Position numbers and translations under genes: made by a program. The notes under the pieces are model-generated. The model was not told where the DNA came from. It saw only the letters and a program-made list of their open reading frames with translations, and ran no database searches. From Flavobacterium caseinilyticum (GTDB taxonomy: Bacteria > Bacteroidota > Bacteroidia > Flavobacteriales > Flavobacteriaceae), in NCBI RefSeq assembly GCF_004349085.1, contig NZ_SMFM01000006.1, positions 143,436-207,435 of the forward strand: a stretch of 64,000 nt of DNA. The letters run 5' to 3'. Shown here in pieces: positions 50,835-60,108 of this stretch; positions within the stretch are counted from its first letter, which is position 1; every line of letters starts with the position of its first letter.

Positions 50835-51707
50835 ATGAATATACTTGGAAAACTAATAATAATAGGCGGTGCAGTTGATAAAGGAAGTTTTACTGAAACC
50901 GATTTAGATAAAAATGCGACCAATAATTTAAACTTTTTTGAAACTGGAATTCTGAAAAGGATATTAAATGAATCAAAACATAAAGAAAAATCACGAATAG
51001 AAGTAATTACAACAGCTTCTGTTATTCCACGCGAAATTGGTCCTGAATATGTTAAGGCATTTGAATATTTAAATGCTAAAAATGTGGATATTCTCCATAT
51101 CGAAAGAAGAGAACAAGCAGGTGATGAAGCAGTTTTGGCCCGATTAAAGGAAGCTGATATTGTTATGTTTACCGGAGGTGATCAACTTAGATTGAGTTCC
51201 ATTCTCGGAGGAACCCGATTTCATGATATGTTATTGGATAAATACCATAATGAAGAATTTATATATGCCGGAACTTCAGCTGGAGCAGCAGCAGCCTCCA
51301 ATAACATGATTTATCAGGGAAGCAGTTCAGAAGCATTACTGAAAGGCGAAGTTAAAATTTCAAGTGGACTGGGTTTAATTGATGGCGTAATTATCGATAC
51401 TCATTTTGTACAACGTGGCAGAATTGGTAGACTTTTTCAAGCAGTTGTTGGTAATCCCAGAGTTTTGGGAATCGGACTTGGAGAAGATACTGGATTATTG
51501 ATCACAAATAATAAAGATATGGAAGCTATAGGTTCTGGTTTGGTTATTTTAGTAGACGGTCGTGAAATAAAAGATACTAATCTGACAAAAGTAGAATTAG
51601 GTCAGCCGATATCAATCTCTCATTTGGTTACCCATGTCATGAGTAAATTTGACACTTATAATCTTGAAACTCACAAAATGCACATTCAATCTTCGCATTA
51701 CTTGTAA
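50835..51707 (+). CDS. cphB: Cyanophycinase
   Basis: A 290-residue S51-family serine peptidase. GKLIIIGGAVDKG begins the fold. VMFTGGDQLRLSSILGG and the nucleophile elbow FIYAGTSAGAAAASN (Ser in TSAGA) follow, with THFVQRGRIGRL behind. It cleaves cyanophycin to beta-Asp-Arg dipeptides. There is no signal peptide, so it acts on intracellular granules. The isoaspartyl peptidase gene follows after 34 bp in the same direction. Confidence 0.95.
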   Translation: MNILGKLIIIGGAVDKGSFTETDLDKNATNNLNFFETGILKRILNESKHKEKSRIEVITTASVIPREIGPEYVKAFEYLNAKNVDILHIERREQAGDEAVLARLKEADIVMFTGGDQLRLSSILGGTRFHDMLLDKYHNEEFIYAGTSAGAAAASNNMIYQGSSSEALLKGEVKISSGLGLIDGVIIDTHFVQRGRIGRLFQAVVGNPRVLGIGLGEDTGLLITNNKDMEAIGSGLVILVDGREIKDTNLTKVELGQPISISHLVTHVMSKFDTYNLETHKMHIQSSHYL

Positions 51708-51741
51708 CATTTAGTGGTGTTATCCATAAGCTTTATCAATT

Positions 51742-52584
51742 ATGAAATTAATTATACACGGTGGTTTTTTCTCGGAATCATCAACCAATCACGAAACAAA
51801 AATCGCTAAGCAAAATGCCTTGGAACGAATTGTTAAAGATTCTTACGCATTTTTACAAACGCATTCCGCATTAGAGACAGTTGTTTTTGCAGTTTCTCTT
51901 TTGGAAGATGACGAGTTGTTCAATGCTGGAATTGGATCGCAAATACAAAGTGACGGAAAAATAAGAATGAGTGCTGCGATTATGGATGGTGAAACCCAGA
52001 AAATGAGCGGCGTTATTAATATTGAAGCAGTAAAAAATCCGGTGCAGGTTGCGCAAATACTGCTGGATTATGACGACAGAATTTTGGGAGGAAGTGGAGC
52101 AATTAATTTTGCAAGAAAGCATGGTTTTGAGTCGTTTTCAACCGAGGTTCCGCAACGAAGAGCGGAATACGAAGCGAAACTTAAATCATTGGGAACTGGA
52201 ACGGTAGGTTGTGTGGCTTTGGACCAAAACGGTAAAATTGCCGCAGCGACTTCTACGGGCGGTAAAGGATTTGAAATTCCGGGTAGAATTTCTGATTCGG
52301 CAACTGTTGCAGGAAATTATGCCAATGCATTTTGTGGCGTGAGTCTGACCGGAGTAGGTGAGGATATAGTGAGTAATGCGACGGCGGCAAAAATCGTTAC
52401 TCGTGTTACTGATGGGTTTTCATTGCAAGAAGCATTCACCAAAACGTTCAGCGAATTGAAACCTTTTGATGGTTTTGCGGGTGCAATTGCGATAGATAAT
52501 CAGGGGAATGTGTTTCATCAGGATTCACATCCCAGTATGGTTTTTGCCAGTTTTGACGGTGATAATTTTGAAGTTTTCGATTAG
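51742..52584 (+). CDS. iaaA: Isoaspartyl peptidase/L-asparaginase (Ntn hydrolase)
   Basis: A 280-residue Ntn hydrolase. The precursor is cleaved before the nucleophilic Thr in GTGTVGCVALDQNGKIAAATSTGG. LFNAGIGSQIQSDGKIRMSAAIMDG belongs to the alpha subunit and GRISDSATVAGNYAN to the beta subunit. It hydrolyses beta-Asp-Arg released by cyanophycinase to Asp and Arg. Its position behind cphB makes this the probable main role. No signal peptide. Confidence 0.93.
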   Translation: MKLIIHGGFFSESSTNHETKIAKQNALERIVKDSYAFLQTHSALETVVFAVSLLEDDELFNAGIGSQIQSDGKIRMSAAIMDGETQKMSGVINIEAVKNPVQVAQILLDYDDRILGGSGAINFARKHGFESFSTEVPQRRAEYEAKLKSLGTGTVGCVALDQNGKIAAATSTGGKGFEIPGRISDSATVAGNYANAFCGVSLTGVGEDIVSNATAAKIVTRVTDGFSLQEAFTKTFSELKPFDGFAGAIAIDNQGNVFHQDSHPSMVFASFDGDNFEVFD

Positions 52585-52606
52585 ATAAGATTGAATTAAA
52601 TTTTTT

Positions 52607-53410
52607 TTAATTTAAAGAAAATTCAAACCAAATAGGAATGTGATCTGATACTGTTCGGGCTTCTTTTAATGAATTGAAATTTTTATAAAAGAGAATTATA
52701 CCCGATTGTATGGTATTAACTTTTAAAGAATTGAAATACATATTGTCAAATTCTGATGCGAGGCATTTTTCATTTTTACATTCTTGTTTCAGTGATGTTT
52801 TTTGACCAATCAAAATAGATTCGTACCCCATTTTTTTCAAAGGATTGAACACGGTATGCGATTGTGGACAATTAAAATCTCCTACAAAAATCAAATTTAA
52901 ATTAGGATATTCATCCGGTAGAAATTTAAAGTATTTTATTTCGGTTTCAGGTTGTTTTTTTTTAGTTATTGCATGAAAATTTACCACTGTAAATTGTTTA
53001 TTTTCATATTCAAACGTACAAAAATAAGGTTCTCTATCTATTTCCAAATGGTATTTTTGTTCGAGCCAGGCTCTTCCAATTTTTTTAACCTTGCTTGTTT
53101 TCCAAATAAAAGCGTAACGCTCAGTTTTATAGGCACTACTACTGGTGGGATCACTAATTACATAATCCCATTTAGAACCTTTGCGATTGAGTTCATCAGC
53201 TAGTTTAGCTACAGCCTGCGCTCCTCCATAACCCGCTACAACTTCCTGAATTGCAATGATGTCGTATTCTCTCAGCGTATTGGCGATGTAATTTATTGTT
53301 TCTTTTGATTTAGATTTTCCAAAATTTTCTATATTCCAAGAAATAAGTTTGGTTTGGGAGAATATACAGAAGGAAATAAGGAAAAGTAGGAATGAAAGAA
53401 CTGATTTCAT
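52607..53410 (-). CDS. Exported endonuclease/exonuclease/phosphatase-family protein
   Basis: A 267-residue protein with a signal peptide (FCIFSQ). The DNase I-like fold shows KLISWNIENFG, the catalytic Glu in IIAIQEVVAGYG, VVNFHAITKK, the Asp/Asn pair in FVGDFNCPQ and the terminal His in VSDHIPIWFEF. Secreted members degrade extracellular DNA. It is convergent with the cyanophycin operon. Confidence 0.9.
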   Translation of the reverse strand: MKSVLSFLLFLISFCIFSQTKLISWNIENFGKSKSKETINYIANTLREYDIIAIQEVVAGYGGAQAVAKLADELNRKGSKWDYVISDPTSSSAYKTERYAFIWKTSKVKKIGRAWLEQKYHLEIDREPYFCTFEYENKQFTVVNFHAITKKKQPETEIKYFKFLPDEYPNLNLIFVGDFNCPQSHTVFNPLKKMGYESILIGQKTSLKQECKNEKCLASEFDNMYFNSLKVNTIQSGIILFYKNFNSLKEARTVSDHIPIWFEFSLN

Positions 53411-53693
53411 TGGAATCTTAATTTTTGACTGAACTGTTGGATTATTGTTTTTTAAAAATAAGAAGTAAAAAAGACGAAGCGGAATTGTCTACTGGTTTTG
53501 TTTTTTCATTATCTCTTTTATTTGGCTGAAAGATACTGAACGGAATAGAAAGTTGATCTTCAATAGTACGATTATATCTTATAAGCTATTGTTTTTAATG
53601 GATGATTTGGATTGGGTATTTTTATACTTAGTTTGTTACGTTACTTCAAATCCATAATCGTCTAAGTGTTTTTTTTGACTTAATAAATTGGTT
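53411..53693. other. Intergenic region before the small membrane peptide
   Basis: About 280 bp of AT-rich sequence. I see no RNA gene or credible frame. Confidence 0.45.
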
Positions 53694-53807
53694 CTATTTT
53701 TTCCAAATTTTGTAGACCAAATAAATAATACAAATTGTACCCAATAACATAACAGCAATTTGTATTGAAAATAATAGATTAATAGTCAAAGTTGATATTG
53801 TTTTCAT
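53694..53807 (-). CDS. 37-residue membrane peptide under a TTACGG-like promoter
   Basis: ATG 53807 opens a 37-codon frame. Its product begins MKTISTLTINLLFS and is a single membrane helix (IQIAVMLLGTICIIYLVY) ending KIWKK, a positive-inside tail. A -7-like TAAGTTTA lies 21 bp before the ATG. Exactly 21 nt upstream of that box is a degenerate version of the dyad found at three other promoters in the window. Too short for routine gene calling; no homologue is known to me. Confidence 0.5.
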   Translation of the reverse strand: MKTISTLTINLLFSIQIAVMLLGTICIIYLVYKIWKK

Positions 53808-53828
53808 TGTTTTCCATTTTTAATGGTG

Positions 53829-53873
53829 TAAACTTATCATCTTAAAAAATTATTTCCGTACGGTTTTCCTCAT
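53829..53873 (-). promoter_or_regulatory. Degenerate TTACGG-type promoter, copy 4
   Basis: On the minus strand ATGAGG-AAAA-CCGTAC (53858-53873), 21 nt, then TAAGTTTA (53829-53836). Only the right arm matches well (5 of 6), and the -7 box lacks the final G, but spacer lengths are identical to copies 1-3. Confidence 0.4.
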
Positions 53874-53909
53874 TGAAACAAAAAAATAAAATTATTAATT
53901 CACTCGTTG

Positions 53910-54185
53910 TCATTTTTGAGAGTAAACGATTTTCCCTTTTCTATGTCTCGACGATTGCTTGTTTACGGTCTGAATTGGTAAAAGACCAATTGTGTTTATT
54001 TTGTATGTTGTGTTAAATTTATCATAGGATCTCTCTTGTTGGAGCCAATATTTTTTATTGTTCTCTATTATTAATAGTTTATTATCTTCAAATTTATTTT
54101 CAATATTATAATCTGTCTGTTTAGTTGAAAGATTAAGGAGTGCTCCAAAGAACAGTACTATTATTAAAAATAAAATTTTTTTCAT
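53910..54185 (-). CDS. Small exported protein of unknown function
   Basis: A 91-residue protein with an N-terminal signal or anchor helix (ILFLIIVLFFGALLNLS). The polar part has YNIENKFEDNKLLIIENNKKYWLQQERSYDKFNTTYKINTIGLLPIQTV and a basic end (SSRHRKGKIVYSQK). No family is recognised. A TTACGG-N4-CCGTAA promoter lies about 135 bp upstream, giving a long leader. It lies between the small membrane peptide and the TPR two-component system. Confidence 0.6.
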   Translation of the reverse strand: MKKILFLIIVLFFGALLNLSTKQTDYNIENKFEDNKLLIIENNKKYWLQQERSYDKFNTTYKINTIGLLPIQTVNKQSSRHRKGKIVYSQK

Positions 54186-54320
54186 TACGTCTTTTTTATC
54201 AGTATTATTAAAAGCGAAGTTTAGCCGTAATGGTGTCTAAACAACTCGATATGAATTTATTTTCGTTTTCTTTATTAATTAATTACCAGCTGTGAAAAAT
54301 GAAAATCAATTTCATCTCAA

Positions 54321-54365
54321 CAAAATTAGTAGCAATAGAAACAACAACCTTACGGGAACCCGTAA
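54321..54365 (-). promoter_or_regulatory. TTACGG-N4-CCGTAA activator-type promoter, copy 3
   Basis: On the minus strand TTACGG-GTTC-CCGTAA (54350-54365; the dyad extends to TTACGGG/CCCGTAA), 21 nt, then TAATTTTG (54321-54328). The architecture is the same as in the mobile element at 16323 and 17100. It is directed towards the small exported protein gene at 54185. Confidence 0.7.
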
Positions 54366-54749
54366 AGCAGAAATAAAAGTGAAAAAATAAATGTTGCGGG
54401 TCTGGATTCCGATATAAGGCTCGAGAATCCTTAAAAACAGAATTGTAAAACGAAAAGAGTATGATAGGTATAGCCGTAGAAAAAGATTAATCTTCTATTC
54501 GAAAAATACAACGCTATCTTTGTTTAGGTCAGAATAGTTTGGTAAAATACTAATTTTGAATATTCCGAAATATATAAATCAACAGCAGTAAAATAAGACA
54601 GTTTTTTTTCTCAGATATGAAAAGAATGATTTACAATACAATAGAGAGTAAATCTCTAAAAGAAATAATTAAAATATAACGGGTTTATTTATGCTGATTT
54701 TTATAAATCGTCGGGATTAGCTCAATTTACTGTGAATCATAAAACAGCA
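54366..54749. other. Intergenic region upstream of the TTACGG promoter
   Basis: About 380 bp with no intact gene. A plus-strand TATCTTTG at 54511-54518 resembles a -7 box but is followed only by very short frames such as MKRMIYNTIES. Confidence 0.45.
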
Positions 54750-55418
54750 TTAAACTAAGCCCAGATCCTTAGTAATAGCAATCAAATGTACATTATTGCT
54801 GGCTTTGAAATAAATTTTCAGTTTATTGATACGTTTTTCCAGACTGCTGCTTCCATTGGGAATGATGCCGGAATCCTTAAATTCTTTGGAAATATCATCT
54901 AGAGTATAACCTTTCGATAATGATTTTAAAATGGCAATGTCATAAGCCTCAATCTCAAATAGTGATTGATTTCTCAAGATGAGCGATAATTCATCAGAAT
55001 AATTGTTTTCTTGATTGTTATTAATTCGCTGAATCGCTTTTTTAAGTTCGGGAATACTTTCTCGTCCTTTAGAGACATAAGCGTTAATACCGTGATTATT
55101 AAAGAGCGATTTTATTCTGAATGACTTGTCCTCGATCGAAAAAACGATTGTTTTTATATCTGGCTGTACTTTTTTTACCGCTTCGATTAGTTCCTCACCT
55201 GAGGTCAGCCGATTCTCCCGATGATCTGGTTTGAAAGATAAATCACTAATTAATAAGTCGTAAGGCGCATTATCATGAAGTGCTTTTTTTATTTTCAAAA
55301 AAGCGTCGTCACAGTATTTAGCATGATGGACTTCAACAATAGAAATTTCTTCCAACGCTTGAGTTACGGCTATACTTATGCTGTCTAAATCTTCGGCAAT
55401 TAAAATTTTTTTAAACAT
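54750..55418 (-). CDS. Response regulator with divergent LuxR-like output domain
   Basis: A 222-residue protein. The receiver domain has LIAEDLDS (acidic pocket), the phosphoacceptor in LLISDLSFKPDH and Lys in YVSKGRES. The output domain (about 150-222; LFEIEAYDIAILKSLSKGYTLDDISKEFKDSGIIPNGSSSLEKRINKLKIYF) has the length and helix order of a LuxR HTH, but its recognition helix departs from consensus. This class is typically encoded beside TPR histidine kinases in Bacteroidota. It lies 17 bp after a decayed kinase copy; an intact paralogous kinase is 2 kb further upstream. Confidence 0.85.
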   Translation of the reverse strand: MFKKILIAEDLDSISIAVTQALEEISIVEVHHAKYCDDAFLKIKKALHDNAPYDLLISDLSFKPDHRENRLTSGEELIEAVKKVQPDIKTIVFSIEDKSFRIKSLFNNHGINAYVSKGRESIPELKKAIQRINNNQENNYSDELSLILRNQSLFEIEAYDIAILKSLSKGYTLDDISKEFKDSGIIPNGSSSLEKRINKLKIYFKASNNVHLIAITKDLGLV

Positions 55419-55435
55419 AATACTATTGATTACAG

Positions 55436-57155
55436 TGGGAATGGGAAACTTACTTTAAATCCTTTTTTGGATGCAGTATCAAAAGTACGTGTTCCTTTTA
55501 TAGCATGAATACGGTTTCCCACATTAAGTCGTCCATTTTTTGAATTTTTTTCATCAAATGTGGCTCCGACACCGTTATCACTGTAATCTATTTGTAATTT
55601 TTGTCATTTTTTTTTAAAGTCAACACTACTAAACTAGATTGGCTGTGTTTTTTCATGTTGACAAGTAACTCTTGAAGCACTCTATAAACAGTAATTTTTT
55701 TATTGCTTTCTAAAGTGGCTCAGTTGATTGTGTCTATTCCGTTGATCAATACATTCACAGTATTGGTATTAAAACCTGACATCATTTCTTTTAAGTTGGA
55801 GACAAATAGAGGACCAGTTTCTATGCTGTTGTTTTCTTTGTAAATGTTTCACGTCGTGGAATAAATTGTATCAAGATTAGTAAGTAATATTTCTTTATTA
55901 TAGTTGGTGGATAAATTTTGCGTTTCTGCAAAAGCCATGGTATGATAAACATCGTTGGCCAATTCATCATGAAGTTTTTTTGTAATTCGGATTTCTGTAT
56001 TATAAGAGGTTTTTATCCTTTCTCTTTTGTTTTTGGCGACAAGAAAATTAGATATAAAAATACTAATCATAATAGTAATGCCAACAACGAAATATAGGAG
56101 TAGATTGTTGCTCTTATGTTGTTCTAATTGCAGTGCATTTTCGGATTTTTGGACTTTTAGTTTTAAATTATCTTCCCTGTTTTGATCACTGTCATATTTG
56201 ATTTTATGAACTGATCTTTAGCATTATTTCGAACTTTTATAAAACTATCATTAAGTCGGATGTAATGTGAAACAGAAGTACTAGGTTTTTTTTCGAGTTT
56301 GTTTAATATTAAAAATGATATTGACCTTAATCTCTCATCAATACTATTTAGTTTTGCCGCTGTTAGGTAGGCTTGTTTGGAGTGTTTTTTAGAATATTAA
56401 GAAATTATTAGTTGGTAATAATCGGCCAAATGTAAATGACTTACAATACTTCCCTAAAAATCTCTATTAGTTTCTCGAAAGGTTAGTGATTTTATCATTA
56501 ATCCGAAACCTTCTGAACTGTGTTTTTTTTTAAAATATCAATAGCCCAAATTGTCTAAAACTCTTGCTTTTCTAATGTTGTTTGTATTTAAAAGAGATGT
56601 ATTCAAAAGGGATTCCAATATCTTGATTGAAGAATGTATTTTTTCATTTTCATGCAGACAGTGGCAATATTATTTTCAGAAGCTACAATTCCCACAGAAT
56701 CACTCGTAAATGATTTGGCGTTATTGTAGTAATATAAGACATCTTCATAATTGTATAACTCATTTGAAGAAATACCGAGAAGGTTGTATGCGGGTGCTTT
56801 ACAAGCCGAGTTTTGTTGTGTAAAGGTTTATGCCTTAATTAGATTTTTTTCACTTCCCACATAATTTCCATAAGTTTGCTGACTAGTCGCCATTTGAATC
56901 AAATTATGGGCCATCGACGCACTATTTTTTTCTAATTCATAAAGTATTTTTGAACAGTTGTAGTTCTGATAAGCACTATCAAATTTTTTAATTGGCATAA
57001 AACTGATCGCCGGCATCTAATTGTTTGCGTGCGTGTATGGCGTTTTTAGTAGTCTATTTTTTGTACTGGAGACTGACTGGTTTTTAAATTCATTTTGACA
57101 AGAATAGACAAAAATGAAGAATCGAAATATTAAAATCGGGAAATGTAACTTTTAG
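55436..57155 (-). pseudogene. Decayed tandem copy of the TPR histidine kinase
   Basis: The region aligns along its whole length with the intact kinase at 57409-59136. Fragments include a lipobox signal (KLHFPILIFRFF...SCQN near 57110), a TPR piece (KNSASMAHNLIQMATSQQTYGNYVGSE), the membrane helix and H-box (NFLVAKNKRERIKTSYNTEI, KKLHDELANDVYHTMAFAE), and the ATPase end near 55440-55600. Many frameshifts and stops break the frame. Similarity even includes 5' non-coding bases (AAATACAGAAATTAATT near 57170 and 59142), so a tandem duplication was followed by decay of the copy next to the regulator. Confidence 0.88.
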
Positions 57156-57408
57156 AATAGTATATCCCGAAAATACAGAAATTAATTTAAATACAGTTGT
57201 AACAGGATTAGCTTTTTATATTTTGGTTTTGGTAGAGAAATTGGTGTTCAACCATAGGATATGAATATTTTAATTTGCCACGATTACGACCAGAAACGGA
57301 CAAAACCTTAAAGCCAATATCTGAATATAGTATGAAAAAATATATACAGTGTTAGTGGTATTTCAATCTAAATCGTCGGTAACTAAAATTGTATGGAAAA
57401 TAAGACCG
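57156..57408. other. Spacer between the kinase pseudogene and the intact kinase
   Basis: About 250 bp. The left part is similar to the upstream flank of the intact kinase gene; the rest has no recognisable content. Confidence 0.5.
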
Positions 57409-59136
57409 TTATGATTCTATTGGAAATATAATTCCTACTCTAAATCCTTTGTCGGATTTAGTATCAAATGTAATGCTTCCTTTTGCAGCTCGAATACGAT
57501 TTTCCATATTCAGCAGGCCGTTTTTGGAATTTAATTGGTTATTTACTGTTCCAATCCCATTATCAGTGTAATCTATTTGTAATTTATTTTTATCTTTTTT
57601 GAAAGTTATAACCACTAAACTGCATTTACTGTGCTTTTTCATGTTGACAAGTAACTCTTGAATTACGCGGTATACTATAATTTTTTTATTGTTGTCTAAA
57701 TCCTTCCAATGTATTTTATCCATTCCATTTGTTAATACATTGACCTTTTCAGTATTAAATCCGGACATCATTTCTTTTAAATTAGGAATAAATTGTATCC
57801 CGGTTTCTATAGTGCTATTTTCTCTGGAGATGTCTCGGGTTCGAGAATAAATACCATCCAGATTAGAAAGTAAAATTTCTTTATTCTCATTTTTGGCCAA
57901 ATCCTGAGTTTCGGCGAAAGCCATGGTCTGATATACATCGTTTGCCAACTCATCATGTAGTTTTTTTGAAATTCGAATTTCTGTAGTATAAGAGGCTTTT
58001 ATTTTTTCTCTTTTGTTTTTGGCAATAAGAAAATTGGATAATAAAATACTTATCAATATAATAATGGCAACAACGAAATACAGGAAGAGGTTTCTAGTAC
58101 GTTGTTCTTCATCTTGGAGTATCTTTTGAGTCTTTAGTTTTAAATTTTCTTCTTTTTCTAATGTAGAATCGTATTTTATTTTAGCAAATTGATTTTTAGC
58201 TTTTTGTCTGACTTTAGTAATACTGTCATTAATGTGAAGGTAAGCGAGAGAATATTTTTTCAATTCGTTTCCTGAGGTATTATGTATTATTGCTTTTAAA
58301 GATTGTAGACGGTCATCAACACTATTCACTTTAGTTGCTTTTTGGTAAGCGAGCAGAGCATATTTAAGAGATAAATTTGGATTCCTCGTTTTGTAATGTT
58401 CAGAAATATTGTAGTAGCTTGAAAGCAATCCCCGGTTATCTTTGATTTGCTCTCTTGTTTTTAACCCTTTATTTAAATAAAAAATTGCTTTTGAATTTCC
58501 AATTTTATCATAGGTGTATCCTAAATTATCAATAACCCGAGCAAATGACTGTGGATTATTTTTAACTTCTTTTTTAAGAGTCAAAGGCAATAGGATCTGA
58601 ATTGCTTTTTGAAAATCGCCTTTTTCAGTTAAAGCCAAACTAATATTGTTGATAATGTCAGATTTTACTTCTTCATCAGTTTTCGAATTTATAGCTTTCT
58701 TGAAATAATATATTGCCTGATCATTTTCATTTGTAAGCAAGTAATTATAACCTAAACCTATATATATGTTAGTTTCTCCATATTGGAATTTGTTAGAATT
58801 CGCAATTAATGGAAAGGCTTCAATACTTGTAGTCTCACTTCCGGCATAATCTCCTTGGTTGCGTTGTATTTGTGCCATCCAACTTAAAGTGTGAATAATC
58901 CTTGAAGTATCTTTTTTTATTTCGGCAGTATATTTAGCTTTGTTGAAATAATAGTAGGAACTGTCAAATTTCTCGTTTTCATAATGTTGGTGACCAATGT
59001 CTATAAGTCTATTAATTTCTGTAAGATCCTGTTTTTCATGAGGATTTTTTTGCTTTATTTTATCACAAGATTGTGTGACAAAAAGCATGGTGCATAATAA
59101 TATATAAATTAGGAAATGCAGTTTTCTAAAAATCAT
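57409..59136 (-). CDS. TPR-containing membrane histidine kinase
   Basis: A 575-residue protein. It has a signal or lipobox (VTQSC, Cys24), five or so tetratricopeptide units in the periplasmic part (about 40-290), a coiled stretch and one membrane helix (LFLYFVVAIIILISILLSNFLIA). The kinase core has the phosphoacceptor His in KKLHDELANDVYQ, N-box IQELLVNMKKHS, G1 DNGIG and G2 NGLLNMENRI. Its partner is probably the regulator at 54750. Expression starts from TACTTTTG at 59167-59174. Confidence 0.9.
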   Translation of the reverse strand: MIFRKLHFLIYILLCTMLFVTQSCDKIKQKNPHEKQDLTEINRLIDIGHQHYENEKFDSSYYYFNKAKYTAEIKKDTSRIIHTLSWMAQIQRNQGDYAGSETTSIEAFPLIANSNKFQYGETNIYIGLGYNYLLTNENDQAIYYFKKAINSKTDEEVKSDIINNISLALTEKGDFQKAIQILLPLTLKKEVKNNPQSFARVIDNLGYTYDKIGNSKAIFYLNKGLKTREQIKDNRGLLSSYYNISEHYKTRNPNLSLKYALLAYQKATKVNSVDDRLQSLKAIIHNTSGNELKKYSLAYLHINDSITKVRQKAKNQFAKIKYDSTLEKEENLKLKTQKILQDEEQRTRNLFLYFVVAIIILISILLSNFLIAKNKREKIKASYTTEIRISKKLHDELANDVYQTMAFAETQDLAKNENKEILLSNLDGIYSRTRDISRENSTIETGIQFIPNLKEMMSGFNTEKVNVLTNGMDKIHWKDLDNNKKIIVYRVIQELLVNMKKHSKCSLVVITFKKDKNKLQIDYTDNGIGTVNNQLNSKNGLLNMENRIRAAKGSITFDTKSDKGFRVGIIFPIES

Positions 59137-59166
59137 TGTTTGAAAATACAGAAATTAATTATGAAA

Positions 59167-59174
59167 CAAAAGTA
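59167..59174 (-). promoter_or_regulatory. -7 box of the TPR kinase gene
   Basis: On the minus strand TACTTTTG lies about 30 bp before the start codon. No TTACGG dyad precedes it. Confidence 0.45.
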
Positions 59175-59218
59175 ATCTTAATATTATATTTTTTAATCTA
59201 AAAACAGATTTAAAAAAC

Positions 59219-59250
59219 AAAAAACCCCAATCTTTCGATTGAGGTTTTTA
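59219..59250 (-). terminator. Terminator of the thrS-infC-rpmI-rplT operon
   Basis: AAAACCCCAATC and GATTGAGGTTTT pair around TTTC with one mismatch. On the minus strand a T-run follows. Confidence 0.85.
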
Positions 59251-59286
59251 TATAAGTAAGTAATCTAAATTGAGTTTATAAAACGT

Positions 59287-59631
59287 TTATTTTACTTTAT
59301 TAAGTATTGCTTTGAAAGCTTCTGGGTGATTCATCGCTAAATCGGCAAGAACTTTACGGTTCAATTCGATGTTGTTAGCTTTTACTTTACCCATGAATTG
59401 TGAATAAGACATTCCTTCCAATCTAGCTCCAGCGTTGATACGTTGAATCCATAAAGCACGGAAATTTCTTTTATTCACTTTTCTGTCACGGTAAGCGTAG
59501 CACATTGCTTTCTCTACCGCATTCTTAGCAACTGTCCAAACGTTTTTACGTCTACCAAAGAAACCTTTGGCTTGCTTCATTATTTTTTTTCTTCTTGCTC
59601 TTTTAGCAACTGAATTTACCGATCTTGGCAT
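59287..59631 (-). CDS. rplT: 50S ribosomal protein L20
   Basis: A 114-residue protein matching L20 along its length: [52 protein letters not shown], then the C-terminal globular domain. It binds 23S rRNA early in 50S assembly and, in other bacteria, represses its own operon. It is the last gene of the operon. Confidence 0.98.
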   Translation of the reverse strand: MPRSVNSVAKRARRKKIMKQAKGFFGRRKNVWTVAKNAVEKAMCYAYRDRKVNKRNFRALWIQRINAGARLEGMSYSQFMGKVKANNIELNRKVLADLAMNHPEAFKAILNKVK

Positions 59632-59803
59632 AATTTTATTGTTTTTTTGTAGCAGGCGGCCTGAATTTAATCAAAAGCACTTAATGGCCATACTCCAAGG
59701 TTATTTGAAATTGTTTTAACCTAAAGATTATTTAGTAAAAAAGTTTTTAAAGTCGGATGTCGAAAGTCTTTAAGACCTTTGACTTTGCAACTTTAAGACT
59801 TAA

Positions 59804-60001
59804 TTAAATAATTCTTAATTGTTGTTTGATGCTTTTCATATCTGTTTTGTGAACTAACGCTGAGTGTGTCAATGCTAATTTACGTTTTTTAGACTTTTTA
59901 GTCAAGATGTGACTTTTAAAAGCATGCTTTCTTTTAATCTTTCCAGAACCAGTAACTTTGAAACGTTTCTTGGCGCTAGATTTGGTTTTCATTTTAGGCA
60001 T
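59804..60001 (-). CDS. rpmI: 50S ribosomal protein L35
   Basis: A 65-residue, very basic protein with the L35 signature [42 protein letters not shown]. It lies between infC and rplT as in most bacteria, with 172 bp of leader-like spacer before rplT. Confidence 0.98.
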   Translation of the reverse strand: MPKMKTKSSAKKRFKVTGSGKIKRKHAFKSHILTKKSKKRKLALTHSALVHKTDMKSIKQQLRII

Positions 60002-60108
60002 TTTTTCCTAGTGTTTTAATTTATTCTTACTTACTTATCTTTGTTTCAAGTTTAAAGGTTTCAGGTTTAAAGTTATAAAACTGAACACTGAGCACTCCAA
60101 ACTGCATT

